DNA of 64,000 nt from Citrus sinensis (Eukaryota; Streptophyta; Magnoliopsida; Sapindales; Rutaceae): positions 37,839,501 to 37,903,500 of the forward strand of contig NC_068558.1 of NCBI RefSeq assembly GCF_022201045.2. The letters run 5' to 3'. A program made the position numbers and the translations under genes. The notes beneath the pieces were generated by a model that saw nothing but the letters and a program-made list of their open reading frames with translations, did no database searches and was not told the DNA's origin. Positions 29,105 to 41,420 of this stretch are shown in pieces. Every line of letters begins with the position of its first letter. Positions within the stretch are counted from its first letter, which is position 1.

Positions 29105-29510
29105 TACATGCATCAAATGATTCAAAACTTCCAGAACTTCACATCACATTACACATTGATGCATTAAAATTAAATCACATACATGCGCCAAATGATTCAG
29201 AACTTCAAAACTTCACAACATTTCAAAGTGCAGCAGAACTTCACATCACACCACTCGTTAATGCATTAAAATTTAATCACATGAAGAAATAAGAAGCTGA
29301 TAACAGTAGTTTGCATTATCCTTGCATGCATCAAATGATCCAGACCTTCAAAAACTTCACAACATTTAAAAGTGCAGCAGAACTTCACACCACACCACTC
29401 ATTACATCATTTAAAATAGCAGCAAAAACTTCACATCACACTACTTATTAATGCATTAAAATTAAATCACATGAAGAAATAAGAATATGATAACAGTACT
29501 TGTGCATAAT
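29105..29510. repeat. Degenerate tandem repeat, about three units of 150-180 bases
   Basis: Units share CATCAAATGATYCAGAMCTTC, ACTTCACATCACACYACT, AATGCATTAAAATTAAATCAC and GAAATAAGAA in order. They begin near 29105, 29180 and 29330. The units differ by small indels, so the array is old. It lies between exon-like fragments of an unidentified minus-strand gene. Confidence 0.7.
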
Positions 29511-29636
29511 TCTAGTATAAAGAGAGAGGATTTCTGATGATCCAGCGTGACGCTCTGCATTATCATTGAGGACAAGATCCATCACAGGCGCTACCTCTAA
29601 CCACATAATCAATTGGGAAACCATTGCAGAACAAGC
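29505..29636 (-). pseudogene. Exon-like fragment, unidentified
   Basis: On the minus strand an acceptor ATATCAG precedes an open stretch that can be read as MVSQLIMWLEVAPVMDLVLN... in one frame. A shorter Cys-containing reading ends at TGA in another frame. Composition is higher in GC than the surroundings, which is why it stands out. Neither frame is recognised. It may belong with the 27.3-27.5 kb exons. Confidence 0.25.
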
Positions 29637-30299
29637 TGATATATGTGTTCTTTACTGTAAGCTCACAGGGAGAGAAAACTTCAAGGAAGTCATAGAACTA
29701 AAGACAGCTTAAAATGATCAATTCAGTACGGCCAACAACAAACTTCAAATAGTTGCGGTGGAAGCCAAAGAACAAAAAAGAGAAAAAAGTATATTATTAT
29801 GCGCTAGCACAAGTTATCCAATTAAGTTTAGGAAATAACAGGGAATTAATTAATTCTTCAAATTCGTAACAGGTGCCACGTGTAAATGTCAATTTCATAA
29901 ATTCATGATATTTCTCTTTCGATAAGTATCATATCCAGGATCAAGATCTTGGATCTTGTGTAATGCAATTTGTGTTAACACGCATGATATCATTCTATCA
30001 CTCTCATTCCAACAAATTAAAATAAGGGTCGTGGGCAGGGCAGTGACTTTCTAGGCTTCTTCGTGATGTATAGTGCCTGACCTATTTTTTTTTGTATGGC
30101 ATTAAGATATACTAAGTTGTATTGTAATATTTTGTTTGATGAAATATGTAATGTAGTATATGTAATAATATTTTATACTTTTATTTATACTACTATTAAT
30201 TTTAAATTAAAATTATTTAGATTTATTTATTCATATTCAAATATTTATTATTAGTTATATTAACTATAACATAATTAAATAATACATTATTTAGTTATA

Positions 30300-32295
30300 T
30301 TTTAAGCTCTGGGGATCAGAAATTTTCCTTGTCGAAACCTGTAGGTTGATTAGTCTTTCCTTTAAATATTCTCATTTGTATGCTAAATACAGAAAGCAAC
30401 TCGGATTTGTGTTTGAATCAACGTAGGTATTTGTGTGTGTCTGATTCTTTGAATCTTCTCATTCTGTTAATTAAATTACACAAAGCGAGACTAGTGTTTG
30501 GATTTAAATCACCATTATATATGGATTTGCGTGTGTTTGGATGATTGGATCCATGTGATAAACCCATTGAATATAATTAAACCATGCATGTAAGGAAGCG
30601 TATCAATGAATAGTACAGAATGAAGAACAAAGAAGAATGCACAGAGAACATCCAAGTATCGACAGTTTGTAATGATGTGTGATCAAAAATATCAAACATT
30701 CTCCATTATTGCTATCTTTATGTTAAGAGGGTTTCTATAATTCTACCTATTTCCAAAAGTTGTACTGCCGGTTCAGCTTTCTCCACACATGTCAAATGTT
30801 ACATCATATAGAATGGCTCACATCCAAAGAATCAAGTTAAGCAAAGTTTCACAAAAGATATGCCAAACTGACCAATGCAAACATCAAGTAGCCTTCTCTC
30901 AGATAACTTAACTCAATGCAAAAAATCATGTTTCAATCATAAGTTACGTTAATCATTCGGCAGCATTCCAACCCATTCCACTAAGTAACCCATCCAAATT
31001 TTCTTTCCAATAAATAAACAAAGCATCACACAAACATCCAACCCACTTAAATTTGAGTTAAGAATAAAACCTTCATCCAAAGTCATTATCATCAACAGTA
31101 CTAGAAGAATGATCTTTGCTCTGTGCTGTTCCTTTACTCCTCCTCCCACTCCCTCCTCCTTTAAAAAATGGGAATTGGGTTTTTTTTTTAATTTTTTTTT
31201 AAATATTTTGTAATTGTAGTGGGAAGTAATTATGAGAGTGATCGATTGAGTATTGATGGTTTTTAATCTTTTTTTTTATCCACTTTCTCAACCTTTTATG
31301 TAATGTGGAGAATAAACAATTATATCGCATGTTATTCTTTTAAGGATTGGAATGAATGGTGACAAAGCAATGCTGGTCTACTTTTTTTTTTATTGGTTTT
31401 TGGTTAATATACATTCTCCTTTGTGAGCAAGATTCATTCACCTATTAATGCGAAACAAATAATCTAAGATATAATTATTATGCCCTTTGATAATTACAAG
31501 AATTCTAAAAGTTACCATTAAGATTTGAGATTTTCTTGTGTCTGTTTCTGTTGGCAAACACTTTTCAACTTTGTTATTATTTGCCCTCTGCTCCACTATC
31601 TTCCGTAAAATAATCTTGCTAAATGCAACAAGCACTTATTTACTTCTTTTTGGTAGTACTTCGAGAAAATTTAAAACAGCATTAATGATTAATAATATAC
31701 CGACCCCTCCTCCATGTAACAATCCCTTAGTATTCCAATGGGTTCGATGCTCAAGGGAACTGCTGAAACAACACTATCAGAGCTCTAAAACTTTCTTGTT
31801 TCATTTATCAAATTCTTCAATAAGTTTCTCCAGTTACAAGTTATATTTTTCGAGTTTCTCGGCAATAAAAATGATATTGCACTAAGCGAAAAATTTAATA
31901 AAACTTTACAGAGTACCATAGCAAAAATACTTCAATTTTGCAACGTTGCCATCACCATGAATTAAATTAGAGATGACAATGGGCACGAGTTCGGGGTAGA
32001 CACTGTGATCCCACGCTCCGGGAACCCTGCTCCAAATCCCAATTGTCTCAACTTCATCATATGGGCCAACACATTTTTTCCCACGTTGAGATCCATTAAA
32101 AGATAATAAAGATAAAAATAAATAACAATTCAAACTCGAAGGAGACCTGCAGGAAGTTCCTTGATTTTTAATAAGATTATAATAAATAAGAAAATAAAAG
32201 TAAATGGACCAAGAGCTTCGGTGTTAAGTCTGCAGTAATCACACAAAATTTTTGTACAAAGAACATTACAAAAACCATGGCCAAAAATTTTCGTG
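30300..32295. repeat. Composite duplicated segment A'B'
   Basis: 30300-31162 copies 19013-19935 (GCN2 intron 1 and exon 1). 31161-32295 copies 25416-26975 without the SINE. The two parts are joined at CTCCTCCTTT/AAAAAATGGG with only 2-3 bases of microhomology. About 5.5 kb that separates A from B in the source, including the GCN2 promoter, the RRM gene and GUN4, is missing. Orientation is preserved throughout. Confidence 0.88.
31084..31162 (-). pseudogene. Truncated copy of GCN2 exon 1
   Basis: Within block A', codons corresponding to the GCN2 N-terminus (GGGSGRR.. through SSTVDD-like) remain. The start codon side was cut by the A'/B' junction, and the exon 1 splice donor was removed by a small deletion. 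It cannot produce a GCN2 fragment from its own start. Confidence 0.8.
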
Positions 32296-32861
32296 AATAA
32301 CATAATGACTCACAATAAAATATTTTCAACTACAGTTCCTGTTAACAAATAAATTACCAGTATTATATAGCTTATCACCATTCATGCCTACAACCCTGAC
32401 AAAAATTTCCTGCAAATATATGTTGAGAATATACATATCATTGAATTTGTGAAAGACTCTTTCAGTTGGTATAGCAGCCAAGGACAGGCTTGGTATTGGT
32501 TTCAAAGATGAATTTTCTTTTACCAGTTCGATGCTGCAATTGAGATTGAAGAATTCTAAAATTTATTATCTGAAAGCTACCAACTCAAAATTGACTCAAA
32601 ACACTTGTTTATGTATGCTCGTAAAACAATATTAGAAAACATATAAAATAAAGACGGCCCAACTTCACCGCCAAAGGAAGAGCTGAATGAATCATAGAAA
32701 AGACTCAAGAATGAATTTGACTCTTATGTCCAACAGTGAACCACGGCCACTAAAGGAAAGGCAAAACATTTTGATGTGGTAGGAGATCGTATTGACATGT
32801 ATAAAGAGATTCAAACATCTGATATGCAAATGAAGGAAGCCAAGACTTACCAAGCATTGTA

Positions 32862-35800
32862 TTATGCACAGGGGCAAAGTCTCCTGGTATGCCGATGAGA
32901 ACCATCACAAGAGAGCATTGATTGTATTCGCGTGTACAAGCATGCTGTGGGATTCTGAGAAACACAAAAGCAAATATTTAAAAATCAAGTTTAGTTCTAC
33001 AACTCATTGATATAATTATCACTAATGGGCATAACCTTATTTCCTAATCACTAGTTTTGGAGTCCAACACTGTTTTATCTAGTTGGGGGTTGTTCCATGA
33101 AATCAACAGCAGTATTTTTACAATACCAGACATGAGAAAGAAGTTTGCGAGCTCAGTGGAATGAGTGCATTACTTGGAAATATATTTGGATGAAATATAT
33201 CATACAAAAATCTGCATTAACATATATGAAAGCAGGATGTTTTGATTTGTGGTAAGAAGCAGATGCAAAAGTTCTAGACCTTGAAAGGGGGAAAAAAAAA
33301 GTCCCTCAATTTCTCATTATTACAAATTCCTGTAATGATCAATTTCTGCAAGATTCCAATTCCTGTGGTGTTTCCCAAGGAGCCATTCACCCTTAACACT
33401 CCACTTTCCTCTTAAGATTGTGGAATTTCAAGTTAAATACGTTGTTATCCATCATAATTTTACTCTGTTCATCATAATGGCATTTCCTAATTTATAAATA
33501 GACAGTGTATTGTCTCCAAAAATCTCTAAGGCTCTAAGCTCAGTTACATGAAGCATCAAAGAGAACAAGCATCAAGAAAAATTGGAAATGCTTTTTGGAG
33601 GAAGAGGTAATTACGAGATCAGAAAATTAGATGCAGATTGTGGTTGTATAAGTGGTCCAAATATCTTAGAACAGAAACAAGGTGAGACTCATTGTGAAAT
33701 CATGGTCCATAATTTTCTTGTAAACACAATACAAGATCTTGATGCAAAAGAGTAAATATACCAAATTGCTGGGAGCATCATCAGCAACTTCAGCAGGTTG
33801 ATCTGCTCCCATGCTTGCCAGACATCCTCTTTTACAGCTCATATACTTTTGAATACTATTCGAGAAAAAAGCAAGAAAAAGAATAATCAATAAGAGGAGT
33901 CAGATCCAAACAAGAAATACTACATTACCACTAAAAGATTTTAAAAAAATAAATAAATAATAAATTTCTAAATAAATTCAATGAAGCCATAATTGCATTA
34001 TATTCTAACCCATGCAGTGTATTTTTTAATCAGATAATTAACGGGTTATCAACTAAACAAAACTAATCTCCTGCATCATTAAAATATTCCAAAGCATTTG
34101 ATGAAAAAGCTGCATCCAGAATTGAATCAAAATGAAAAATTGTTGAGACTTCAACACTGCTGGTAATAGGTTAACAAATCCTATATATGATCAAACTTGT
34201 GCAATAATTTAATCCCTTTAGAATGCACCCTTATGGCATTTATCAGACACAAGTAAAATACAACCAATTCTACCGACATGTCAAATTAGAAAAGTTATTA
34301 GGGGGGAACAAAATGGCCATGTAAAACAAATCTATCAGGACAAAGCTATTCAAATACAATAAATCAACTATTCCAATCATTCATGCTGAACAACCACCCA
34401 AAAAAAATTGTAAAAGAAAATCAATTTTAGAGGGGAGAATAACAAGACAAGAAGAGAACTCACATCTCACATTGATTAAGCAGAATAAGCTTATTTAGTA
34501 CACATGATTGTCCACTTGACTTACAGACTGAATCACAAGACTCGCCTAGCCTATCAACCATGAAAAAGGAAGTTGAAGAGGATTAGTTATGACATATATT
34601 CAAATCAAGAAATAAAAATTATCTGCAAACTGACCCACCTTCCAATAATAACACTAATTCCAGACAGTCTGCCTTCCAGCTGAGTAACGCCAGCCCCTGT
34701 GGAAGTGAACATTCAACCAATACCATTTATTCTTTAAAAAGATAATTAACATGCATTCAAACAGCAGAACTATACAAAATAATGAATCAATTTAAAGACG
34801 CAGTTATGCAAGTAGATAGTTCCACTGAGCTTGGGTTAACAACTTAAAAGATTCTTTTGTGTTAATAATCTATAAACTTCATTCTCATATTTATTTAGTT
34901 AATTACAGCTTAGGTTCAAACTAGTCAATTTTTATGTACAATAATATATCAGGTTATAACTTGATCAAGAGCTTAAGATGATGGGTAAGAGCCCAATAAT
35001 AATACATTTAAGCTCTAATTTACTAACTAGGATACAGAATAACAAAGATTCATACCCAGACTGACCTGAAGCATTTGATGGCATTGAAAAGCAATGATGA
35101 AAATCACTAAGATAAGCATTTTCATGAACCTGAAATATTCAAACTCAGGTTAAACATAAGTATCCAAGCTCATAAGATGCAGTTTGACCAATGACTTCTA
35201 AAGTTTTAGTTCCATTCATTTTGCTAATAATATACTCCACGAAGTTATATTTTCAATGATCATTACGATTTTGGCCACAAGTCATTCCTGAATCCACATA
35301 TTTAAATTATTCGATCAAGAACAGTTCTTTAACACAAAGAAACAGCTTTGCAAAAAATAGTTAGATGCTCTTACCACACTCTCAGAATTATGACGACACC
35401 TCCCAGCACAGAAATCAAAAACACTTCCATATGTTCCTATCAGAATGACATAAAGAACAGATAATGAAAGAACTGCTACAGTGGTGCTGGAAGAGCAACC
35501 CTAGAAGCTAATACCTTCTGAAGAAAATGCAGAATTGTGTAGACCCCAAAGTAAGAATTTACCTGCAGTTGTTGGCTTCGCAATCTTCACGTTCAGTACT
35601 TGTTCTTTTAGAGTCTGTAGGATAGCGCCCAACAATAAGTTACATTTTGCATATTATATGATTGAATATCAGGAAAGTAATAACTAAAATCAATTAAGCA
35701 GTTAAGGAAATACTCTTGCAGGATTAACACAGCATGAAACACAATATTCATATGAGTTGCAGCACTGTGAAAGAAGATTGCATCCCCTGCAAACATATTT

Positions 35801-37755
35801 TTTCGAGGTTATCTTGTATTCATGGTCATGGTAAACGTTTATCTGGCCTGCTTAAGAAAACTCACTGACAAGAGAATTTCTCTCCTTTCTCTGGGCAGCA
35901 TCGGGATTGTGGATCCATTGACACAGCATCACATACATATCCTACAATGTAAATAATAATTATGCAACTAAGGCAATCAAAAGAACCAATGCAATACGGT
36001 AGTCTCGTAAGTGCAACTTCTATGAAAAACTGAAGGGAAAGTGAGAATCCTATGGATAATTGGAATCTGTCGCACCTGTTTTACAGCAATTCAAGGGACT
36101 GGTTTCATAGACATATAATGAAGCAACAAACTATCCCCTTATAAAAGAATTAGACATTGAATTCACAATCACTTGACAAAAGATCCTCTCAAATCATAAA
36201 TATTACAATTATGAAATTCTTTTAACAGGGTAATTATAGCAATTTATATGGCACTAGTTCCATAGAAATTTCAAACAAATAAATGTTAAGAGACATAAAT
36301 ATGAAATGGAAAAATATAGGCATCTAGAATTATGTAATTCCACTGTTTTGTTGAACTAAACACCGGCATGACTGCAGTGCAATAAGTGTAATATTGTGAG
36401 GTACAATATTTTAACCTGGAAAAGAAACCCTATGAAGCAGCAGTCTACTCACATGTCTACGCATATTACAGTGAAATTCCTAGGATATTAGTTACATGAA
36501 AGGATGTGCATCAATAGTGACCATGAACTACAGACGATTATTTAGTCAAAAGGCTAAAAGCAACCAAACACTAAAAACGTGAAAAGAAATAAAGTAAACG
36601 TAGATTCATTTTCCCTCTTCAATTCAAAACCGTTCTTCCAGTGTCCGGAATTTTGCCAGCATAACCAACTCAGGTTCACCTATGATAGCATAATGGCACT
36701 GAGATTTCACTCAACAACTACTATATCCACAAATCATAAATAAAAATTACGTTCCATGAAAGAAAATCATTAAAGCAAGACAAGGGTACACAAGAAGCAC
36801 GTGAAAGATTAACCAAGGAAACCAAAAACCATATAAAACTCACAACTCTACATTAAATACTGCACTCACAAACGAAAAGATATTTCCATAGGATACAAGC
36901 TGAAACCAAAAACCGTATAAATCTCACAACTCTATACTTAAATACTGCAGTCACGAAACAAAAGATATTTTCCATAGGATACAAGCTGACTGTAGAATGT
37001 CATCAACGCACAAAATATTAGACAGTTGGATTAAAGACTCATTAAGTGAAGGATACAAATAAGGAAAAGGAAAACACTAACCGTTATCATCGGATAATAA
37101 ATATCTTCCTTGGACTGTAGTTTTACAGAAAGGTGTTTCTTGAAAGCCAATATCTTTCCTATATAATGCAAAAATAGAGAAAAAGCACAAAATAATAAAT
37201 AAACAGATAAATAAATGGGTTCCATATACCCCAAACAAAAAAAAAAAAGAATTACAAATAGGGATATGAAAACATAAAGGATAGTCAATAGCAGATTACA
37301 TAACAGGATATTACTTTGCTATCAATTTGCACAATTATCCAACAATAAAAACGATTACAAGATTTAAAACGTTTAAATTCTGAAGTATCAAGTTAATGTA
37401 AAATCCAGTGATTTAATTGAATATACTAATTTCGTCATCTTTACTCTTAAGTTACAGTAACATGTAAAATGAATTTGAAATCTTTTAATAAATGAACAAA
37501 ACATATTTTTTATATATAAAATGGTAAGTAAGCTACCACTTACAATACAAAGACAACCACATTCAAATTTCTAATGCATTAAAATCAAATTATTAACTTC
37601 GAAATGGAGCTAAATATTTGGTGCATTAATGAAATTAAGGATTAGAATCATAAGCATAAAGATCAAAATTACCTGATGGCTGATATTATTGATAGAAACT
37701 GGAGGGTGAGTAATTGAAAGAATAAAAATAATAAATTTAACCTAGATTTCGGCAT
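32862..37755 (-). CDS. SPRING/C12orf49-like cysteine-rich protein with MGAT5-like C-terminal domain, 272 aa
   Basis: Eleven exons, all in frame: 37755-37673, 37158-37082, 35941-35866, 35786-35714, 35614-35563, 35436-35375, 35129-35066, 34696-34639, 34550-34464, 33855-33762, 32954-32862. Residues 1-26 are a basic-then-hydrophobic signal or anchor (MPKSRLNLLFLFFQLL). About 35-165 match the SPRING (SREBP-regulating gene, DUF2054) pattern: CKTTVQGRYLLSDDNGYVCD, paired Cys CCPEKG, NSYEYCVSCC, CAGRCRHNSESVVHENAY. About 183-272 form a second Cys-rich domain, GESCDSVCKSSGQSC to the end SCDGSHRHTRRLCPCA. This resembles the C-terminal region of animal MGAT5 (pattern C..C..C...RRLCPC). No MGAT5 glycosyltransferase domain is present. 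Predicted location is the ER/Golgi lumen. A donor after the stop suggests a 3' UTR intron. The role in plants is inferred only. Confidence 0.85.
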
Positions 37756-38202
37756 TCTCGTCTTGGATTTTGAATTTTGAAATCTTTGATTAGATTTTCT
37801 TCGATTTTATTACTGCCCCATTGGAGATTGGACTGTCTATCGGACGGGTAAATAAATCTGGGCATGGATCAGAAGTTCAGAATCGACCCGGCCCAAGCTC
37901 AATGTATGGAAATAATTAAATCCCAAATGATTTTCGATCACGGATGACTTCTTTTATTTCATCATTCATGGGATGCCAAAATTTTTAAAATTTTTATCAT
38001 ACGAAATTCACTGTTATTTTAACTATAGCATTTTTGTTAATTATTAATATTACAAACAAAATTGATTCCATTTGTTTGCCATTTCATACACTTTTTCATT
38101 ATATAACAATGTTTTTTCTTCACTTGTAATTTTTATTTCATCTTTACTTAGAGATGAGCCAGTTTGATAATACTATAGTTTTGAAAATAATTACTATTAC
38201 TT

Positions 38203-38335
38203 TTTTAAAAAAAGGTAAGGGGGGTGGGCAAGCCTAAATACAGTTTTTATCTCTTTACCATCCCCAAGAATCGAACATAGGTTTTAGTAGAGGATACAGC
38301 TGCACTGCAACTAACCCGACCACGCTCTTGGGAGC
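38203..38335 (-). mobile_element. Short tRNA-derived SINE, antisense, 15-bp target duplication
   Basis: On the minus strand: GTGGTCGGGTTAGTTGCAG (box A-like), then TGTTCGATTCTTGG (box B-like), then a G/C-rich tail and A/T run. Direct repeats TAATTACTATTACTT (38188-38202) and TAATTATTGTTACTT (38336-38350) differ at two positions and flank it. About 133 bp long. It lies upstream of the SPRING-like gene. Confidence 0.75.
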
Positions 38336-38706
38336 TAATTATTGTTACTTATATTGTAAAAATAATCAATTGTAAAGATAATAAGTTAAACATTTAGCAA
38401 AATTTATTTTTAAAAGTGATTTGAGGTTTAAAAACAGTAACATATGATTGGTAAATCTTACTACTAAACTGCCATTATAATGTATATGATTAAGTTGGAA
38501 CATAATATTGGATAAAATTTATTTACATATTTATAAACACATATAATAAAATATTTTTTATTGAGTATATATAATAATTGATAACTAAAATAAATATTTG
38601 TATATTATTAATTTATTTTTTATTTTGTTATCTTAATATAATTGGCCATAATAATAATCTCTTTAAAATTAATGATTTTATTTCCTAGTTAATAAGGATA
38701 ATTTAT

Positions 38707-39319
38707 TAGGATGTTAAAAGTTAGAATCCGTGCGGATCCATATCCAGATCTAGATACAAATGATCTGAAAAATCAGATATCCATATATGTATTATTTTTT
38801 AATTAAATTATTTATTAAAATAAAATAATATATGAATTAAATAAAAACATAATAGGATTAACTAAAAAAAATTATAAGTTAAATTAAATTAAAAAATATG
38901 TTAGGATCCGCATTATTTTATCTGGATTTGTGGTATTTTTTTAATTTTATTTGTAGATTTTTTGGTGGTGTTAGACTTGAGTTTATGTTGTTCTTGATTT
39001 TTAATTTATGTTATGGTATTTTTGTATCTGAATTTATGATGTTGTATGTTACTGTAGGCATTGAATTTTTAATTATTGAAATATGATTGGATTTTATTTG
39101 ATATTATTAGGTAAATTGTTAAATTGTTAAATTTAAAATTATTTTTTAAATTGTTATGTTTTAGTTTATGCAGATCCGGATATCCAAGATATCTATCCAC
39201 AATCCATGTAGATATTACCTACATTTGGATCTACATATTTTTTTGCAGATCCTGATGTGGATTCAGATATGAAAATATTAGTGTAAATTCATATTCGGAT
39301 CTGAATTTTGTCATCCCTA
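38707..39319. mobile_element. Non-autonomous DNA-transposon-like element
   Basis: The left end starts TAGGATGTTAAAAGTTAGAA. The right end (GGATCTGAATTTTGTCATCC then CTAG), read in reverse, gives CTAGGGATGACAAAATTCAG. These make imperfect terminal inverted repeats of about 30 bases. The interior is AT-rich and rich in GGATC-type motifs, with no transposase. The right end resembles the termini of the element at 56343. Confidence 0.5.
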
Positions 39320-39330
39320 GTTTAAAGGAT

Positions 39331-41420
39331 ATGTTTGGAATATAATATTACATTGTATTATGTTACTGTTCACATTAATTTATTACTTATCTATGTTTGG
39401 AAGCTTTATAAGTTGAATTGTTGTGCATTATTGTTTATCATCATTATTGTTATTATTATTATAATTAACCACAATGCGCTAAAATGGTCACTACACTAAC
39501 CTGAGTTCCATATTGTAGCCAACTTTTGGCTCAATTGAGGTATTAAATATAAAATTTATTATAATAAATAATATATAAAATAAATTATGTATAATTTAGT
39601 TTTATTTAATAATACTATATTAAAATTCTATGTATTAATTTGTTAAAAAACAAACAATCTCGTACATTTGTTAGAATCATTTGAAATTCACTATATAGAT
39701 GACGAGTTGTTTTAAATAAACCAAAGAGACGCCATGGCATCTAAGCACCAATCCACCGAGTGGCATCACGAATCGTCTAAAATATGTGTCGGCGCATATT
39801 ATTTACGCATATCAACTATGTGAATGACGTAGAAGACACGTCATCTACTTTTTTTTTTCCAGTGAATGTCATGTCGTTTCTTGACCAAACGATAAATGAC
39901 AATGTCATCCAATAGTTGTGTGTCGATTAAAATAGTTTTAATATTTTAGTATTATTAGTATTTTTAATAATAACAAAAATTTTTATTATTATTGTTGTTG
40001 TTATTGTTATGTTATAAAGATAATAACAATACCAAGGGCAATGATTAACTAAGGGTTGTTTAGAACATAATTTTGTATTATATTATGTTTGAAAATTTGG
40101 GAATCTGGATTGTGGTGCATTATTATTGTTACAACTATTATAATGCACACGATGTGCCAAAATGGTCTGTTATACAAATCCAAGTGAAAAACAGCCAACT
40201 TTTGGCTCAATTCAGGAATTGAATATATTCTAATGTTTATTGTAACAAATAAAACGGATTATAATTTTATTTTATTTAATAATACTACATTAAAATTCTG
40301 TGTGACTATTAAAAACAAACAATCTCTTGCATTTATTAAAATCATTTGGAATTTAATTTTACAAATAATATGCTTTCTTTCAAGAAATCATAGAAACGTT
40401 ATGCACCAAACAATCAAGTGGCATGTCATTTTTTGATAAAATATAAACAACGTGTCATCTAAAATATGCACCAGCGCATATTGGTTCAGCGTGTCGACTA
40501 TGTAAACAACTAAGACGACAAGTCTTCTACATGTGTTTCTTTTGACTATCATGTCATTTTTAGACCAAACGATAAATAACAATCTCATCCAATACCAACG
40601 TGCTAGTTAAAATATTTTAAATATTTTATTATTAATGGTATTATTAGTATTTTGAATAATAATAAAATTTTAATTATTATTATTTAATAATTATTATTGT
40701 TAATATTATAATAAATAATAATATTACTAAGGACAATAATTAAATAAGGGTGTGTTCAGATCATAGTATTACATTGTGCTATATTATGTGTGGAAAATTT
40801 TATAGTGTACTGCGTACGCCATAATGGTGCATTACAAACACAAGTGGAATAGCTAATTTTGGCTTAATTGAAGCTTTAAATATATTTTAATTTTTATTGT
40901 AACAAATAAAATATATGATAATAATTTTATTTTATTTAATAACACTATATTAAAATCTCATGTAAACAATCTCTTGCGTTTATTAAAATTATTCAGAATT
41001 CAACTTTACAAATATTGCATCTTTTTTTAAAGAAATCATAGAGACTTCATGGCGTTCGAGCAGTAATAAACCAAATGGCATGTCGTTTTTTCTTAAAACA
41101 TAAACAACGTGTCATCTAGAGTATGAGCCAGTCATTCTGCTTACGGATGTCGGTTGTGTGAAGGTGGGGGACGACAAGGCATCTCTTTGTTTTTTCTTTG
41201 AATATCATGTCATTTTTTTACTAAATAATAAACTACAATGTCATCTAATACCTGTGTGCCAATTATTATTATTATTATTATTATTACTGCTATTATTGTT
41301 GTTATTCTTGTAATACTTTTTCTTTATTATTATTATTTTTTATCATTTCTATACTATTGTAATAGACAATAATAACACTAAGGATAATAATTGATTAAGG
41401 ATCTGTTTGGAACATAGTAT
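39331..41420. repeat. Tandem array of three diverged units, about 650-720 bases each
   Basis: Unit starts near 39331, 40051 and 40746, with the head of a fourth at 41396. Each starts like AAGGRTNTGTTTGGAACATA-TATTAC. Each then carries a CCAACTTTTGGCTCAATTGA-like block, ATTTTATTTAATAATACTA, AACAATCTCTTGC and a TGGCATGTCGTTTTT-like block in the same order. Divergence between units is substantial. No coding capacity; short frames inside are chance. Confidence 0.8.

Larger units (their letters stand above)
27532..30299. other. Largely non-coding interval with possible old MITE
   Basis: Apart from the exon-like piece and tandem repeat listed separately, this interval is AT-rich. Around 28120-28260 a segment beginning CAGTGTTCGGTAGACGGG resembles the edge of a small DNA transposon, but I could not pair its ends. 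30060-30300 is very AT-rich and immediately precedes duplicated block A'. Confidence 0.35.

Noticed and set aside
29105-29510. CRISPR-like repetition
   Set aside because: Units are long, contiguous and degenerate with no unique spacers; a plant tandem repeat, not a CRISPR array.
32346-32560. Possible minus-strand exons (EIFVRVVGMNGDKLYNT-like) downstream of the SPRING-like stop codon
   Set aside because: Splice-like borders exist, but it lies after an in-frame stop, the reading is unrecognised, and it is more simply 3' UTR or intronic sequence.
37031-37288. Hydrophobic 85-codon minus-strand frame
   Set aside because: Runs through exon 2 of the SPRING-like gene in a different frame from the one that keeps the conserved Cys pattern; apparent membrane character comes from AT-rich intron.
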